From positions 105,001 through 169,000 of the forward strand of contig CAUYUJ010021037.1 of the NCBI GenBank assembly GCA_963575745.1: a stretch of DNA of 64,000 nucleotides, in the 5' to 3' direction. The stretch is from Prorocentrum cordatum (Eukaryota > Sar > Dinophyceae > Prorocentrales > Prorocentraceae). The notes below the pieces were generated by a model that was not told the origin of the DNA, ran no database searches, and saw only the letters and a list, made by a program, of their open reading frames with translations. Positions within the stretch are counted from its first letter, which is position 1; each line of letters starts with the position of its first letter. Positions 62,608 through 64,000 of this stretch are shown here, piece after piece. The position numbers were made by a program, and so were the translations under genes.

Positions 62608-62680
62608 ACTTGTGGGGATATTTTTTTGATCTGCGGCTCCAAGGACGATTCCAGAGAGCGGGTCGTACTTGTGGGGGTAC
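62608..62680 (-). promoter_or_regulatory. conserved motif I, copy 5 and a partial copy
   Basis: ACTTGTGGGGATATTTTTTT with GATCTGCGGCTCCAAGG at 62,608-62,644, and ACTTGTGGGGGTAC at 62,667-62,680. Confidence 0.4.
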
Positions 62681-62699
62681 GCGAAGCGTAAAGAACTAG

Positions 62700-63224
62700 A
62701 CCGCATACCCCCCATCAAGGCTGCGCGCATCGCGTTTTTGTTTTTTTTTGTTTTTCTTCTTCTGCATGTGCACGGAGCTGCCTGTCGATAGTCGAACCAT
62801 ACCACGCCAGCCAGGCCAGTGTCGTTTCCCCAACCGCCACTCCTGCCGAATACTACCATGCATGTGTTGATCTAACACATGCGTGTTATCAGAACCCGTA
62901 TAGATAAAGTAACGCAGTCCACTTGCGCGCGCCCCCACGCGCGCATGCCAGAATCATTCAAACCCGGCGGTGCTCGAACCGTAGAAACATATGTTTGCTC
63001 AGCAGAACGTTGCTAGCTTCCTGCGCACCCGCACTTATTGAAATCATGGCAAAGGTATTGGTTGTTGGCCACTGTGTCGAATGATGGGCGCGTGTATCGA
63101 AAACCATTGAACACACATGAAGAATCATCGCGCGCAAGCCAACTCTGTCAACTAATGCTCCTACCCAAAATTCGGAATTCCTGCGCGCGCACTTTCTCAT
63201 CATCCTCACCAGCGCCATCCATTC
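62700..63224. other. no gene recognised
   Basis: T-rich stretch at 62,729-62,760, then mixed sequence. No RNA gene or domain seen. Confidence 0.4.
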
Positions 63225-63312
63225 CATCATCGCCAGCGTCACAACTGCCATCGTCATCATCACCATCACCATCATCTGAATCATCATCACCATCGTCGTC
63301 GTCATCGCCCCC
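63225..63312. repeat. (CAT)n tract
   Basis: CAT, CAC and CGT triplets over about 90 bp. Confidence 0.8.
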
Positions 63313-64000
63313 CGTCGTTATAAACATCCTCATCGTCGTCGTCGTTGGCGTGGCCATCGTGGTCAGCGCCACCGTCAGAATAAGCAGTAGCACTCGCCTA
63401 ACCGAGTCACGGATCTGCATGGGAAGGGTCTTCGCGCCACTACGCCAACCGAGTTTACCAAAGTCGTTGTGGGTGGGGGTGGGTGGAACATGAACTCGCA
63501 CTCTGGACTTGACGATGACTTTGAGCTCAGGAGGACTCCAAGCTCTTCATCCGCCACGGTGCCCCCTAGCACGCTGAGGCGTAGTACAATGCCAAGTGAT
63601 GTCGGGTAGGGTATGTAATCTTCTAGTGGGGCACACCCGTGGTAATAAACAATGGACCCGCGCTCCCGAGCTTCTTCCAGGGAGACAGAGGCAGGCAACT
63701 AAGACCGCCAAGATGACACAAGAAGCCTCCAAGACAGCCCAACATGGAGTCACGACATCCCTCCTAGGAATACAGCACAGTGGTAGGAGCGGAAGGCCCG
63801 TCAGATCCGACGTTGAGAAAAATACAGAATCGCGACAACTCACGACCTGAGCCCTAGGCCAAATCGTTCTGCGGCATTCTTCGAGCCCCACCGATCTGTG
63901 ATGGCCCCTCGGCCCGAAACCGAACGAAGACGCCGGTGTCAAAGAAAATTGCAGCGCCTGGACCTCAGGAGAGGAGGAGGTGTCGGAGCGCATACGAGAG
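63313..64000. other. no gene recognised
   Basis: Mixed sequence to the window edge. Frames on both strands are short and show no domain. Confidence 0.4.

Noticed and set aside
1-64000. tRNA or rRNA genes
   Set aside because: I saw no cloverleaf with a GTTC-type box pair and no rRNA core sequence; a tRNA scan would settle it.

Overview
The window looks like nuclear DNA of a core dinoflagellate. The strongest evidence is an exact copy of the 22-nt dinoflagellate spliced leader (DinoSL) at 28,522-28,543 (minus strand), and a tandem DinoSL relic at 62,462-62,497 (minus strand). The DNA is GC-rich, full of trinucleotide tracts, LINE-type retrotransposons and short inverted-repeat elements, and has no dense gene order, which fits. 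A GC-rich genus such as Prorocentrum is possible, but I cannot prove the genus. I see no tRNA, rRNA, CRISPR array or clear housekeeping gene.

Layout. 1-10 kb: a degenerate minisatellite that can encode a repeat protein, one inverted-repeat element, then about 6 kb of polypyrimidine (TCC)n DNA with (CAT)n blocks, interrupted by an island of 82-bp repeats. 10-22 kb: a mosaic of short dispersed repeat families (named A, B, C, D, G, I, J, K here), minisatellites and microsatellites. 22.0-28.5 kb, minus strand: LINE element 1, nearly complete, headed by a spliced leader and bounded on both sides by (TCC)n. 28.7-29.45 kb: a 381-bp tandem duplication. 29.7-37.9 kb, minus strand: LINE element 2, same architecture but more decayed, also bounded by (TCC)n. 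38-42 kb: hairpins and inverted-repeat elements. 42.4-48.3 kb: about 5.9 kb of (CAT)n containing a TIR-bounded insert (43.47-44.43 kb) and a LINE fragment with zinc finger and RNase H (44.9-46.2 kb). 48-52.5 kb: more repeat families. 52.5-55.0 kb, plus strand: a 5'-truncated LINE of another lineage. 56-62 kb: a module-repeat locus whose minus strand begins with the tandem spliced-leader relic. 62-64 kb: a short (CAT)n stretch and unassigned sequence.

How it fits together. The recognisable protein-coding sequence is retrotransposon: an ORF1 with a Trp-rich zinc ribbon and coiled coil, then an AP-type endonuclease, reverse transcriptase, zinc finger, RNase H and a cysteine-rich C-terminal region. 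All four LINE copies carry stops or frameshifts, so none is likely to be autonomous now. The spliced-leader relics show that trans-spliced mRNA was reverse transcribed and put back into the genome. The inverted-repeat families look like non-autonomous passengers. Function names rest on motifs I can read; no database search was run.
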